A stretch of DNA of 31,418 nucleotides. It comes from JBFMDN01 sp040753915 (GTDB lineage Bacteria; Desulfobacterota; Desulfomonilia; Desulfomonilales; Desulfomonilaceae). Within the stretch, counting starts at the first letter, position 1; every line of letters starts with the position of its first letter. Shown here piece by piece: positions 8,035 through 16,273 of this stretch. Below the pieces are notes generated by a model that was not told the origin of the DNA, did no database searches, and was given only the letters and a program-made list of their open reading frames with translations. Where the stretch lies: assembly GCA_040753915.1 (NCBI GenBank), contig JBFMDN010000067.1, forward strand, positions 1 through 31,418, written 5' to 3'. The translations under genes were made by a program, and so were the position numbers.

Positions 8035-8997
8035 ATGGGCCGTTACAAAGCGTATCTCCTTTTCGGCTTGATGGGTGTGCTTCTTGTGGGCATCGGCCTG
8101 CTCGCAGGTCGTTTCGTGCTCTACCTCACCATGCGCGTGATGCTCCTGGCCATCTTTGCCCTGGGCTACAATCTCCTGCTCGGGAGAACCGGCTTGCTTT
8201 CGTTCGGGCACGCTGCTTTTTTCGCGTGCGGGTCGTACGGCATGTCCTTGTGCTTCCTCCATGTTACCCCCGATCCCTTGGTCGGAATTCTCGCGGGGGT
8301 AACCATGGCGGTGATCGCCGCCCTTATCATCGGCTTCTTCTGTGTTCGCCACACGGAAATCTACTTCGCCATGCTTACCTTGGCCTTTGGCATGATGATC
8401 TTTTCGCTGGTCTGGAACTTGCGAAGCATCACCGGTGGAGACGACGGGCTTGTGGGAATCGGAAGAGCCCCGTTGCTCGGTTTTTCCATTGCTCGGGACT
8501 CTCAGTTCTATTTTGTGGTCCTGGCCTTCTTCGTGCTCACGGTGTGGGTGGTTCATCGCATTCGGTCTTCAGCCTTCGGCCTTGTCCTGGCCGGCATCAG
8601 AGAGAACCCTCAGCGCGCGGCCTTTGCAGGCCTATCGGTCAAAGGCTACCGACTGGCGGCATTCGTCATTTCCGGCGCCTTTGCAGGCCTGGCCGGCTCT
8701 CTTGCTGCGATGCTGGAAAGCAACACCAATCCGTTCTCCGCACACTGGACTCATTCAGCGGAGCCCGTGCTGGTCAGCTTGATCGGCGGGCTGCAGACGT
8801 TTACCGGGCCAATTGTGGGAAGCCTCATCTTTGTGGTGCTTCGCGAAATCATCGAGCGATTCACGCAGAACTGGATGCTGTGGTTTGGACTGCTCCTTCT
8901 CGTGATTATCATGGGGTTCCGTGGTGGAGCGATGGGCGGCGTGGAGCGATATTTCGCTCAGGCTGCCACAGAGCCCCAGGAGGAGGGCCGCCCATGA
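8035..8997 (+). CDS. livM: ABC transporter permease, LivM family
   Basis: This 320-aa membrane protein is the second channel subunit. It has the typical LLGRTGLLSFGHAAFFACG segment near residue 45-65, further hydrophobic helices, and the conserved EPVLVSLIGGLQTFTGPIVGS ATPase-contact loop. Its stop overlaps the LivG start as ATGA at 8994-8997, a sign of tight coupling. Confidence 0.94.
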   Translation: MGRYKAYLLFGLMGVLLVGIGLLAGRFVLYLTMRVMLLAIFALGYNLLLGRTGLLSFGHAAFFACGSYGMSLCFLHVTPDPLVGILAGVTMAVIAALIIGFFCVRHTEIYFAMLTLAFGMMIFSLVWNLRSITGGDDGLVGIGRAPLLGFSIARDSQFYFVVLAFFVLTVWVVHRIRSSAFGLVLAGIRENPQRAAFAGLSVKGYRLAAFVISGAFAGLAGSLAAMLESNTNPFSAHWTHSAEPVLVSLIGGLQTFTGPIVGSLIFVVLREIIERFTQNWMLWFGLLLLVIIMGFRGGAMGGVERYFAQAATEPQEEGRP

Positions 8998-9755
8998 GCA
9001 CACCCCTGTTGGAAGTGGACAACCTGAGCAAAGCCTTCGGACGAGTGGTGACTGCCAACAAAATAAGCTTCCAGATCCATGCGGGAGGTATTACCTCGAT
9101 AATCGGCCCGAATGGGGCAGGGAAATCTACCCTCATTAACGTGTTGTCGGGCACTCTTCCTGCGGACGACGGACGGATCTTTCTGCGAGGCAAGGACATA
9201 ACTCGCCTTCCTACTCACCGGCGAGTACGGCTAGGACTCTGCCGCTCCTTCCAGGTGGTCAACGTGTTTCCGGCTCTCACTGTTTTCGAGAACATCCAGA
9301 TTCCCGTGTTGGGAAAGGCCGGCAAGGCCCACCACTTCTTCCGGAAGCTGAGAAAGGAACCCGGAGCACGAGATGCGGTAATGAGTGTGTTGGAGCGGGT
9401 GAATCTGGTGAACCAGGCTCACACGGTTGCAGGAGAGCTTTCCCACGGCGATCAGCGCCTGCTGGAGGTGGCGATAGCTCTCGCGGTCCAGCCGCTGCTC
9501 CTCTTTCTCGACGAGCCCACTGCAGGCATGAATCCCGTAGAACGGGTAGAGATCCTTCAGAACATCCGGAAACTTTCGGCCAGCGGCCGGACGACGTTCG
9601 TAATCGTCGAGCATGACATGGACATAGTGTTTTCCCTGTCCGACCGCGTCATGGTGCTCCACCGGGGCGACATCATCTGTGACGGCACTCCCGACCACGT
9701 CAGATCCGATGAGCAAGTGAGGGAGTGCTACTTGGGCGAGGAGGTGGCGGAGTGA
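8994..9755 (+). CDS. livG: ABC transporter ATP-binding protein, LivG family
   Basis: The 253-aa ATPase has Walker A GPNGAGKST (38-46), the Q-loop near residue 87, a signature LSHGDQ (149-154; the usual second G is H), and Walker B LLLFLDEPTAG (168-178). The start at 8994 has a GGAGGAGGG site and overlaps the LivM stop. The same frame runs open far upstream inside livM, but that part is a shadow of the LivM frame. Confidence 0.95.
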   Translation: MSTPLLEVDNLSKAFGRVVTANKISFQIHAGGITSIIGPNGAGKSTLINVLSGTLPADDGRIFLRGKDITRLPTHRRVRLGLCRSFQVVNVFPALTVFENIQIPVLGKAGKAHHFFRKLRKEPGARDAVMSVLERVNLVNQAHTVAGELSHGDQRLLEVAIALAVQPLLLFLDEPTAGMNPVERVEILQNIRKLSASGRTTFVIVEHDMDIVFSLSDRVMVLHRGDIICDGTPDHVRSDEQVRECYLGEEVAE

Positions 9756-10453
9756 TCCTTACGGTGAAGGACGTCAATACCTTTTACGGTACTTCCCACG
9801 TGTTGCAGGACATCAATCTGGAGGTCGGCTTTGGTGAGGTGGTGTCATTGCTCGGTCGCAACGGAGTAGGCAAGACCACCACCCTGCGTTCCATCATAGG
9901 GCTCACGATTCCTCGGAGCGGCTCCATTATCTTCAAAGGGGAGGAAGTGTGCGGTCTCCCGCCGTACACCATGGCCGTGAACGGTGTCGCGTACATGCCG
10001 GATGACCTGCGTATCTTTCCGGATCTCACGTGCGAGGAAAACCTGGAAATCGCTGCCAAGGTAGCCCGACGCCAGGGTATGTGGAATCTTGACAAGGTGC
10101 AGGAGCTGTTTCCCGTGCTTCGGGCTCGTCGGAAGCAAAAAGGCCTGAACATGTCCGGGGGCGAGAAGAAGATGCTCAGCTTGGGGAGGGCCCTGATGGC
10201 CAATCCCGATCTGGTTCTTCTGGATGAGCCCTCAGAAGGGTTGGCTCCTTTGGTCGTGCGCGCCCTCCTGGATGCAGTCGACACGATCCGCAAGAGCCGC
10301 GTAACAATCCTCCTCGCAGATCAGAACCTTCGTTTCTGCAGAAAAGTGTCAGACCGCGGTTACATCCTTGAAAAGGGTCGTGTGGTCCACAGCGACACCA
10401 TGGAGGGGATTCTCAATACCGAGAAGGTTGTGAAGAAGTACCTTGCGCTCTAG
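9752..10453 (+). CDS. livF: ABC transporter ATP-binding protein, LivF family
   Basis: The 233-aa second ATPase carries Walker A GRNGVGKTT (35-43), signature MSGGEKK (134-140) and Walker B LVLLDEPSEG (154-163). I take the GTG at 9752 as start: it follows GGAGGTGG and overlaps the LivG stop as GTGA, and the protein then begins at the usual family position. It closes the five-gene importer. Confidence 0.93.
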   Translation: MILTVKDVNTFYGTSHVLQDINLEVGFGEVVSLLGRNGVGKTTTLRSIIGLTIPRSGSIIFKGEEVCGLPPYTMAVNGVAYMPDDLRIFPDLTCEENLEIAAKVARRQGMWNLDKVQELFPVLRARRKQKGLNMSGGEKKMLSLGRALMANPDLVLLDEPSEGLAPLVVRALLDAVDTIRKSRVTILLADQNLRFCRKVSDRGYILEKGRVVHSDTMEGILNTEKVVKKYLAL

Positions 10454-10495
10454 CATTCTTTCCTGATAGGCGCTTCCGGCTCCCACCGGGTGCTT

Positions 10496-10622
10496 GGGAT
10501 CAGGTCTTGTTTCTTGACGAACCTATGATGACGATGGTCTGTGAATAGGCAACTGGCCCAGTCTAGACCAAGCAGGCGAGTTTAAAAGGTGAGAGGAAGA
10601 TCAAAAAACAAGACCTGACCCC
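10496..10622. mobile_element. 127-bp inverted-repeat element (REP/MITE-like)
   Basis: The left arm 10496-10517 and right arm 10601-10622 are inverted complements at 20 of 22 positions; the core is TCAGGTCTTGTT against AACAAGACCTGA. Such GGTCAGGTCTTG ends recall sequences seen with REP-associated or small non-autonomous transposons, which I state from memory. The right arm supplies the stop codon and last codons of the neighbouring minus-strand gene. The 78 bp between the arms hold no gene. Confidence 0.65.
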
Positions 10623-11440
10623 GTGTCCGCAGGGGAGTTGAACCGCATGAGGATCGCTTCCAGCACTGCTCCGCCTATTGCTCTCGCCTTCTCGGAAATA
10701 GTGTAACAGTACGATACGTCGCCGCGGGGGTCTATGTCGCCGACCTTCAGACCTTTGGTCACAAGAGTTTTCGGTCGTATAAGCCCCCGAATGACGCCGG
10801 ACAAGGCGGCAATCACCGGCTTTCCCGCGACGTGTGCCACAACCGATCCGGCATCCACCATGTCGCCGATTGAGGAATTCGATTCGAACGTGCCGTCGTC
10901 GGGCGCTCGAAGAACCCGGCTTGTGGTTTCGCCTGCAATGACCCCAGGAACCCCGGTGTTGGGCGAAGCCGGACCGTCGAAGATGAGACGACCAAGGTTG
11001 TGACCTCGGTTGGTCTCTACCACGACGTGCACGTCACTGCTTGCGCAGAATCCGGGCCCCAGTCCTATCACGAGGGGTGCGTCCTCCCTGGTGGTGCCGA
11101 GATTCTCCTTCGCAAGTATGGCGTCGACCACCACATCAGGTCGGATCGTCTCTTTGCACCGATTTTCGCCGTCGATGATGATCGCAATCACTCCCCTGTT
11201 CCACAGGGCAGCCACCTCATCGGCGCGGCTCACAAGTCTGGCCTCTGTTCCCTCCACAGTGCTGGAGCCATCATGGACTGCCTCCGAGAAGCTTACCAGT
11301 CGTCTGACCGCTAAAGGAGCCTCGATTTCGGTCATGAGAATGTTGTGGAATCCGGCTCTGTGGAGCCGACAGGCCGTGCCGGTGGCCATTTCGCCGGCAC
11401 CTCGTATGAGAATGATAAGGGAGCTCAAGAGCCGCGACAT
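10601..11440 (-). CDS. yqeB: YqeB/EF2563-type selenium-dependent molybdenum hydroxylase accessory protein
   Basis: The 279-aa protein starts with a nucleotide-binding-like segment IILIRGAGEMATGTACRLHRAGF and continues with the family blocks IIIDGENRCKETIRPDVVVDAILAKENLGT, VIGLGPGF and GVPGVIAGETTSRVLRAP. The family is linked to maturation of selenium-dependent or other molybdenum hydroxylases, which agrees with the three-subunit hydroxylase genes next door. Start 11440 follows AAGGAG with 10-nt spacing. The last residues, GSGLVF, and the stop are encoded by an arm of the inverted-repeat element, so the native C-terminus may have been replaced. MarR lies upstream on the same strand. Confidence 0.88.
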   Translation of the reverse strand: MSRLLSSLIILIRGAGEMATGTACRLHRAGFHNILMTEIEAPLAVRRLVSFSEAVHDGSSTVEGTEARLVSRADEVAALWNRGVIAIIIDGENRCKETIRPDVVVDAILAKENLGTTREDAPLVIGLGPGFCASSDVHVVVETNRGHNLGRLIFDGPASPNTGVPGVIAGETTSRVLRAPDDGTFESNSSIGDMVDAGSVVAHVAGKPVIAALSGVIRGLIRPKTLVTKGLKVGDIDPRGDVSYCYTISEKARAIGGAVLEAILMRFNSPADTGSGLVF

Positions 11441-11508
11441 GTAATCGTATCTCCTTGACGCCACTCGGCCTCGAATGAGCCGAATTGTGGGCCACAGGCG
11501 TCGAGCAG

Positions 11509-11967
11509 CTATACATGTTTCCCCTTTCGGACGAGGTCTTTCAAGACCGACAAGACCTCCTCCTTTCTTTTCAGGGGGTACGAGTCGAGGTACGCTGCTA
11601 TGTGTTTTTCCTGGACCTCGCGGATTGCTTCCAAGGTATCCCTACCCTTGGCAGTGATTTGAAGCATAGTCAGGCGTTCATCCCGAGGATCGTTCTTCCT
11701 TTCTATCAACCCGGCTTTTTCCATCCGTTTGGCCAGCCCGGTCACGTTCGCACCTGTGACCAACATGTGTCTGCTTACGTTACCGACTGTGTCCCATCCC
11801 CCTTCACATCCTACGAGGTACTTGAGAACATTGTAATGAGAAAACGTGAGCCCATATTCTCTGAAAACAGCCGACGAATTCTTCTTGAATAACTCTGAAG
11901 CCATCACCACAAAGATCATGATCTTTTCGTTGACGCTCACAGAGTCTGTTTGATCTTTCTTGAGCAT
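11509..11967 (-). CDS. MarR-family transcriptional regulator
   Basis: The 152-aa protein has the MarR winged-helix layout: an N-terminal dimer helix, the LTFSHYNVLKYL helix, recognition helix region VTGANVTGLAKRMEKAGLIERKNDPRDERLTMLQIT with the DxRxxxxxLT wing, and a C-terminal dimer helix. MarR proteins of this type often repress aromatic catabolic genes and respond to phenolic or CoA-thioester ligands. Start 11967 follows GGAAGG, though the spacing is short; ATGs at 12000 and 12003 are alternatives. A perfect palindrome lies between the hexamers of its own promoter, so it may be autoregulated. Confidence 0.88.
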   Translation of the reverse strand: MLKKDQTDSVSVNEKIMIFVVMASELFKKNSSAVFREYGLTFSHYNVLKYLVGCEGGWDTVGNVSRHMLVTGANVTGLAKRMEKAGLIERKNDPRDERLTMLQITAKGRDTLEAIREVQEKHIAAYLDSYPLKRKEEVLSVLKDLVRKGKHV

Positions 11968-12074
11968 TGACCTTCCGTCCAAAGGTATTAACCCACTCAT
12001 CACGAGTCGCTAAGAGTCGTGAATCCCCCTCCCTCCAAGACAGACGGGAAAAGGGGGACTCGCTCTTCAGCCGT

Positions 12075-12105
12075 TTCATAGCACACAGAGTGTGCTAGAT
12101 GTCAA
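12075..12105 (-). promoter_or_regulatory. MarR promoter with embedded operator palindrome
   Basis: On the minus strand TTGACA (12105-12100) and a candidate -10 TATGAA (12080-12075) are separated by 19 bp. A perfect 8-bp inverted repeat with 3-bp centre, TAGCACACAGAGTGTGCTA (12079-12097), fills the spacer. A dimeric regulator bound there would block RNA polymerase. Confidence 0.6.
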
Positions 12106-12272
12106 ATGAGAATGGAGCGCATTGAGAGCACGTCCGGGCCAAACCGTAAACGGGGCGACAAATGACAGCGTGAAAACGCGGTTCGCACTCGACTATCCTG
12201 TTGGCCACAATTCGGATGGCTCCCCAGGGCACGGGTTTCGACGCATGCAACTCCTTGTTATTTCTTCCTCTA

Positions 12273-12292
12273 ATCGCGCTACTTCGCGCGAT
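12273..12292 (-). terminator. Possible terminator hairpin of the hydroxylase operon
   Basis: ATCGCGC (12273-12279) pairs with GCGCGAT (12286-12292) seven bases past the stop of the large-subunit gene. No U-tract follows, so this is only a candidate. Confidence 0.35.
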
Positions 12293-12298
12293 GTTGTC

Positions 12299-14593
12299 TC
12301 AAGAGCTCTCCGCCTGCTTCTTTTCCTGCAATGCCTTGAGAATCTTCTCGGGGGTCACCGGCAGCTCATTGAAGTTTACCCCAATTGCATCGTATATCGC
12401 ATTGACAATAGCGGGGGCTGGAGAGAGCTGAGTTCCTTCGCCAGCCTCCTTTGCGCCAAACGGGCCCACCGGATCGTCAGTCTCGATGTCAATGGTCTCC
12501 ATCTCGGGCACTTCCAATGCAGTGGGAAATCCATAGTCGAGAAACGAGGGGTTCATGACTTGCCCGTTCTCTACGATCACGTTCTCATAAAGGGCCTGTC
12601 CCATGCCGCCTGCAATGGAGCCTTCCAATTGTCCTTCAACCAACATGGGATTTATCGGTCGTCCGCAATCGTGAGCCGTGACCATCTTGAGCACCTTGAC
12701 CTTCCCTGTAGTCGTGTCGACCTCCACTTCCGCTGCCTGAGTCATGAACGAGTAGTTCGGAGAGAAGTTGCCCGGCTCATTGAACAGAGTAGTCGGCTCC
12801 TTGGTGTCAGCCATCCACGATGCCCTTCCCACCAGAGGCATCGGCAGGTCCTTATATTGGTATGTCTTGATCGCCTGCCCGAACGGGATGCTGATGTCGG
12901 GTGAACCGGTGACGAATATCTTGCCGTCCCTGGCCACAAGATCTTCAGGATTGGCTTCCAGCTCATCGGCTATGCATTCGAAAAGCTTCTTTTTTACTGA
13001 TTGCGCTGCTATCCGGGCAGCGTTGCCGGCCCTCACGGTTACCCCGCTTCCAAAGGTTCCCGGGTCGAGCGGTGTAATCCCGGTGTCCGCAGCGGTAACC
13101 CTGACAGCCTCATATGGTACCCCGAGCTCCTCCGCCACGATCTGAGCTATGACGGTCTCGGCCCCTTGCCCGATGTCAGCAGCACCGCTCAGCACGTTCA
13201 CTGCTCCGTCTCTCCCTACCTGGACTACCGCGCCGGAGCTGATGTGACTCATGTTGGTCACTCCGCTGGGGAACGAAGCGCCACCGAGCCCAACTCCCCT
13301 TCCGAAGGGGAGCTTGCCGCGCTTTTCCCTCCAGCCGATTGCCTTCGCCGCCTCCTGCACACTATCCGCGAACCCACAGGTATTGATAACGAATCCTCCA
13401 GGATGTGGCTCTCCTGCCTTGATGCTGTTCTTGAAACGGACATCTGCAGGGTCCAGATTCAACCGTTCCGCCATCATATCCAATTGACGCTCAACTGCAA
13501 AGCGCGCCTGGGGGATACCGTGCCCGCGCATGGCTCCGCCAACGGGCTTGTTCGTGTACACGTGGTAGCCCTCGTAGAGCAAGTTTGGAACTCGGTACGG
13601 AACCATGAGGAAGAAGCACGATAAGGCCATCATGGTCGGAGCAGTGCTGTTGTATGCGCCGCCATCCGCATGCGCCAGAAACTGTTGGGCAAGAATCATA
13701 CCGTCCTTGCTCATTCCCGTCTTGACGGTGAGGTACATAGGGTGCCGCTGACGAGTCGCAATGAAGACCTCGTCTCTCTCGTACACAAATTTTACCGGCC
13801 GGCCGGTCTTCATCGCGAACCACGCTGCACAGAAGTCCTTAGCGAACATGTCGATCTTCTGACCGAATCCCCCTCCTACTTTCGGCTTTATGACGCGGAC
13901 ACTGCTCTCGGGTATTTTCAGAGTGGCTGACAGATTCCGTCTCAGGAAAAACGGTATCTGAGTGCTCGACCATAGCACCATTTCTCCCCGTATCGGATCG
14001 TATTGTGCCACTGCCGCGTGCGGCTCCATGGGGGCGTGATTCACGGCCTGCGAATAAAAGCGGTCTTCAGAAACCAGATAACTCTCTGAAAATGCCTTTT
14101 CAACATCCCCGAATTCTTTTCGAATTGCAAATGAGGTATTGTTCGCGACCCCCTCGTGTATGATCGGCGCCCCTTCTTTGATTGCGTCGAGCGGGTCGAA
14201 TACCGCAGGCAACTCCTCATAATCGACTTCAATGAGATCGATGGCCTCTTCCGCTATCTCCGGGTCGATGGCGCAGACAGCGGCTACTTCGTCGCCGATG
14301 TATCTGACCTTCCCCTTGGCGAGAGCATACTCATCCCGCGCTTTTGGCACTATCCCGTACTGGCGGTCTGGGATTTCAGCCCCGGTGACGACTCCCTTGA
14401 CGCCGGGGAGACGCGCGGCCTTTGACACATCCACGTTCAGTATCTTGGCGTGGGGAAGGGGACTTCGGAGGATCTTGCCATAGAGCATGCCGGGAAACAC
14501 GAGATCGTCCGTGAATTGTGCGGCCCCGGTGACCTTGGCGGCAGCATCTACCATAGGTAGCCTCTGACCGACGACACTGAATTCCTTTTCCAT
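12299..14593 (-). CDS. hcrA: Molybdenum hydroxylase large subunit, 4-hydroxybenzoyl-CoA reductase alpha-like
   Basis: The 764-aa protein is a xanthine-oxidase-family molybdopterin subunit. It shows the conserved VGGGFGQK and AMRGHG loops, GQGAETVIAQIVAEELG for cofactor binding, and the C-terminal GAKEAGEG with the likely catalytic base E719. Its length matches HcrA of anaerobic aromatic degraders. HcrA removes the phenolic hydroxyl of 4-hydroxybenzoyl-CoA reductively, giving benzoyl-CoA. The start overlaps the end of the small-subunit gene region without a gap. The assignment to this branch rests mainly on the FAD subunit encoded two genes upstream; other CoA-ester or heterocycle hydroxylases of the family remain possible. 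Confidence 0.8.
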   Translation of the reverse strand: MEKEFSVVGQRLPMVDAAAKVTGAAQFTDDLVFPGMLYGKILRSPLPHAKILNVDVSKAARLPGVKGVVTGAEIPDRQYGIVPKARDEYALAKGKVRYIGDEVAAVCAIDPEIAEEAIDLIEVDYEELPAVFDPLDAIKEGAPIIHEGVANNTSFAIRKEFGDVEKAFSESYLVSEDRFYSQAVNHAPMEPHAAVAQYDPIRGEMVLWSSTQIPFFLRRNLSATLKIPESSVRVIKPKVGGGFGQKIDMFAKDFCAAWFAMKTGRPVKFVYERDEVFIATRQRHPMYLTVKTGMSKDGMILAQQFLAHADGGAYNSTAPTMMALSCFFLMVPYRVPNLLYEGYHVYTNKPVGGAMRGHGIPQARFAVERQLDMMAERLNLDPADVRFKNSIKAGEPHPGGFVINTCGFADSVQEAAKAIGWREKRGKLPFGRGVGLGGASFPSGVTNMSHISSGAVVQVGRDGAVNVLSGAADIGQGAETVIAQIVAEELGVPYEAVRVTAADTGITPLDPGTFGSGVTVRAGNAARIAAQSVKKKLFECIADELEANPEDLVARDGKIFVTGSPDISIPFGQAIKTYQYKDLPMPLVGRASWMADTKEPTTLFNEPGNFSPNYSFMTQAAEVEVDTTTGKVKVLKMVTAHDCGRPINPMLVEGQLEGSIAGGMGQALYENVIVENGQVMNPSFLDYGFPTALEVPEMETIDIETDDPVGPFGAKEAGEGTQLSPAPAIVNAIYDAIGVNFNELPVTPEKILKALQEKKQAESS

Positions 14594-15070
14594 CTAGTCC
14601 TGACCTCCCGTCCTTTTGGCCACATCCATCACCGCTTCTATGACCTTCGTGTACCCCGTGCAGCGGCAGAGATTTCCCGCCATCTTCTTCTTGAGGCTCG
14701 CCTCTGTAGGGTGGGGTTCTTCGTCCAGCACGGCCTTGGCGGTCATAATGATGCCGGGGGTACAGAAACCGCACTGCAAACCGCCCAATCTTACAAATGA
14801 ATCCTGTAGGGGATGGAGCGTACCATTCTCGGCAAGTCCTTCTATTGTGACTATTTTCTTTCCGACCGCGTCCATCGCAAGCATCACGCACGAGAGGTAA
14901 GCTTCGCCATCAAGCAGCACCGTGCACGCACCACAGGCGCCAACATCGCATCCTCGCTTCGTTCCCATGAGTCCCAGCTTGTCCCTCAGGACCTCGAGAA
15001 GAGTCTGATTCGGAGCGACAAGGACTTCGTACAAGTCCCCATTTACGGATAGTTCGATACCGTGCTTCAC
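14594..15070 (-). CDS. hcrC: Molybdenum hydroxylase [2Fe-2S] small subunit, HcrC-like
   Basis: The 158-aa protein holds two [2Fe-2S] clusters: a plant-type ferredoxin domain with C41, C46, C49 and C61 (CDVGACGACT), and an all-helical domain with C100, C103, C135 and C137 (QCGFCTPG and CRCTGY). It passes electrons between the FAD subunit and the molybdenum centre. The start is a GTG at 15070, just past the stop of the FAD-subunit gene, with a GGGAGG site. The next gene starts directly after its stop. Confidence 0.92.
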   Translation of the reverse strand: MKHGIELSVNGDLYEVLVAPNQTLLEVLRDKLGLMGTKRGCDVGACGACTVLLDGEAYLSCVMLAMDAVGKKIVTIEGLAENGTLHPLQDSFVRLGGLQCGFCTPGIIMTAKAVLDEEPHPTEASLKKKMAGNLCRCTGYTKVIEAVMDVAKRTGGQD

Positions 15071-15071
15071 T

Positions 15072-16043
15072 TCACCTACCTCCCATGGCTTCCTTGATTG
15101 ACTCTTTGACCAGCAGGCCCATCAGTTTCCGTTTGAATGAAAGCGAATCGATGGATGACTTCATCAGCCTGGCCTCTTTCGTCACCAGACCGTCCACCGC
15201 TTCTAAACAGTCTTGCCCGAGCGGTTTTCCCCTCATGAATTCCTCGAGCTGGCGTGCTCTGACCGGTTTGCGGTCAACGGCAGTCAGAGCTATCCGCGAT
15301 TGCCCCGTGGCAGTCGATGTCCAGAAAGCGGCTCCCACTATGGGAAAATCAATGCTGCCCCGATTCGCGAATTTCTTGTACGTCGAGAAGGCGTTCGCCG
15401 AAGAAGCCGGTATCACAACTTCTGTCAAGATCTCTCCTCGCTCGATCTGCAGGGGCATCTTGCCCTCTCCGGAATACATGCTCTCCAACGGGACTTGCCT
15501 CGATCCATCCTTCGCCGACAGAACCACTTCAGCATCCAACACCAGCAAAGCCGGTGCTACGTCGCCGCAATAGGTCGAGTAGCACACCCGCTCCTTCTTG
15601 GCCACATGGCACAGGTCGCCACCAGCCTTGAAACAGAGCGGCCTGGAGCTTCGCCACCATTTGGATTGATTAAAATACTTGCATCGAGTCTGCTGACAGA
15701 GGTTCCCTCCAATAGTCCCCATCGTCTGGTGGTGATACGAGCCCACTGAGGAAGCCGCAGCGGCCAGGGCCGGCAACTTCTCGGCCACAAACGGATCCCT
15801 GTAAACGTGCTTCAATGGAGTGAGAGCCCCAATCCGTAGTGCACCGTTGTCCTTTCGAACGTAACTCTGGCCGGCCACGCCCTTGAGATTGACCACCGTG
15901 GTCGGCGTTTCCACTCGGTGCTTCATGTTAACGAGCAGATCTGTGCCGCCTGCCAATACCCGTGCCGACGGCTCATCCAGCAAGATTTCGCAGGCCTCTT
16001 TCATGCTTTCAGGTTGCCTGTATTCGAACTTCGGTAACCTCAC
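15072..16043 (-). CDS. hcrB: Molybdenum hydroxylase FAD subunit with extra [4Fe-4S] loop, HcrB-like
   Basis: The 324-aa protein has the FAD-binding motifs AGGTDLLV (31-38) and GTIGGN (109-114). Between the FAD and C-terminal domains lies a Cys-rich insert with C121, C137, C145 and C154, in the same spacing as the four ligands of the extra [4Fe-4S] cluster of Thauera aromatica HcrB (C122, C138, C146, C155, from memory). This loop is the hallmark of 4-hydroxybenzoyl-CoA reductases and is absent from ordinary xanthine dehydrogenases. I chose the GTG at 16043 because GGAGGGAG lies just upstream and the length then equals that of HcrB; an ATG at 16070 has no such site. It is the first gene of the operon. 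Confidence 0.88.
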   Translation of the reverse strand: MRLPKFEYRQPESMKEACEILLDEPSARVLAGGTDLLVNMKHRVETPTTVVNLKGVAGQSYVRKDNGALRIGALTPLKHVYRDPFVAEKLPALAAAASSVGSYHHQTMGTIGGNLCQQTRCKYFNQSKWWRSSRPLCFKAGGDLCHVAKKERVCYSTYCGDVAPALLVLDAEVVLSAKDGSRQVPLESMYSGEGKMPLQIERGEILTEVVIPASSANAFSTYKKFANRGSIDFPIVGAAFWTSTATGQSRIALTAVDRKPVRARQLEEFMRGKPLGQDCLEAVDGLVTKEARLMKSSIDSLSFKRKLMGLLVKESIKEAMGGR

Positions 16044-16168
16044 GGTTCTCCCTCCTCTCAGCGAATGCATTGGAAAGATGGATCAAGACCTTGCGGCCGT
16101 CAAACGATTGTCCAGGAAGCTTCGGGGAGAAAGTGCCCCCGCTCCCAGCTCTTCCTCGGGGAGATGTC

Positions 16169-16210
16169 TTACATGTAATTAGTTTACTAGTAATCTTTTA
16201 TTCCCGTCAA
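16169..16210 (-). promoter_or_regulatory. Promoter and paired TTACNNGTAA operators of the hydroxylase operon
   Basis: On the minus strand TTGACG (16210-16205), an 18-bp spacer and TAAACT (16186-16181) form a plausible sigma-70 promoter. Two perfect 10-bp palindromes overlap or follow the -10: TTACTAGTAA (16184-16193) and TTACATGTAA (16169-16178), centres 15 bp apart. Their placement suits a repressor that covers the promoter and start point. Confidence 0.55.
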
Positions 16211-16273
16211 GTTCTTTTTCGTACACCAGATCATTCCGTAATCCCAAGGAATCTCAGCCGACAACGTGCTGAG

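Noticed and set aside
8226..8993. Long in-frame upstream extension of livG inside livM
   Set aside because: The sequence is out-of-frame livM; the LivG start at 8994 has a strong ribosome site and family-typical N-terminus.
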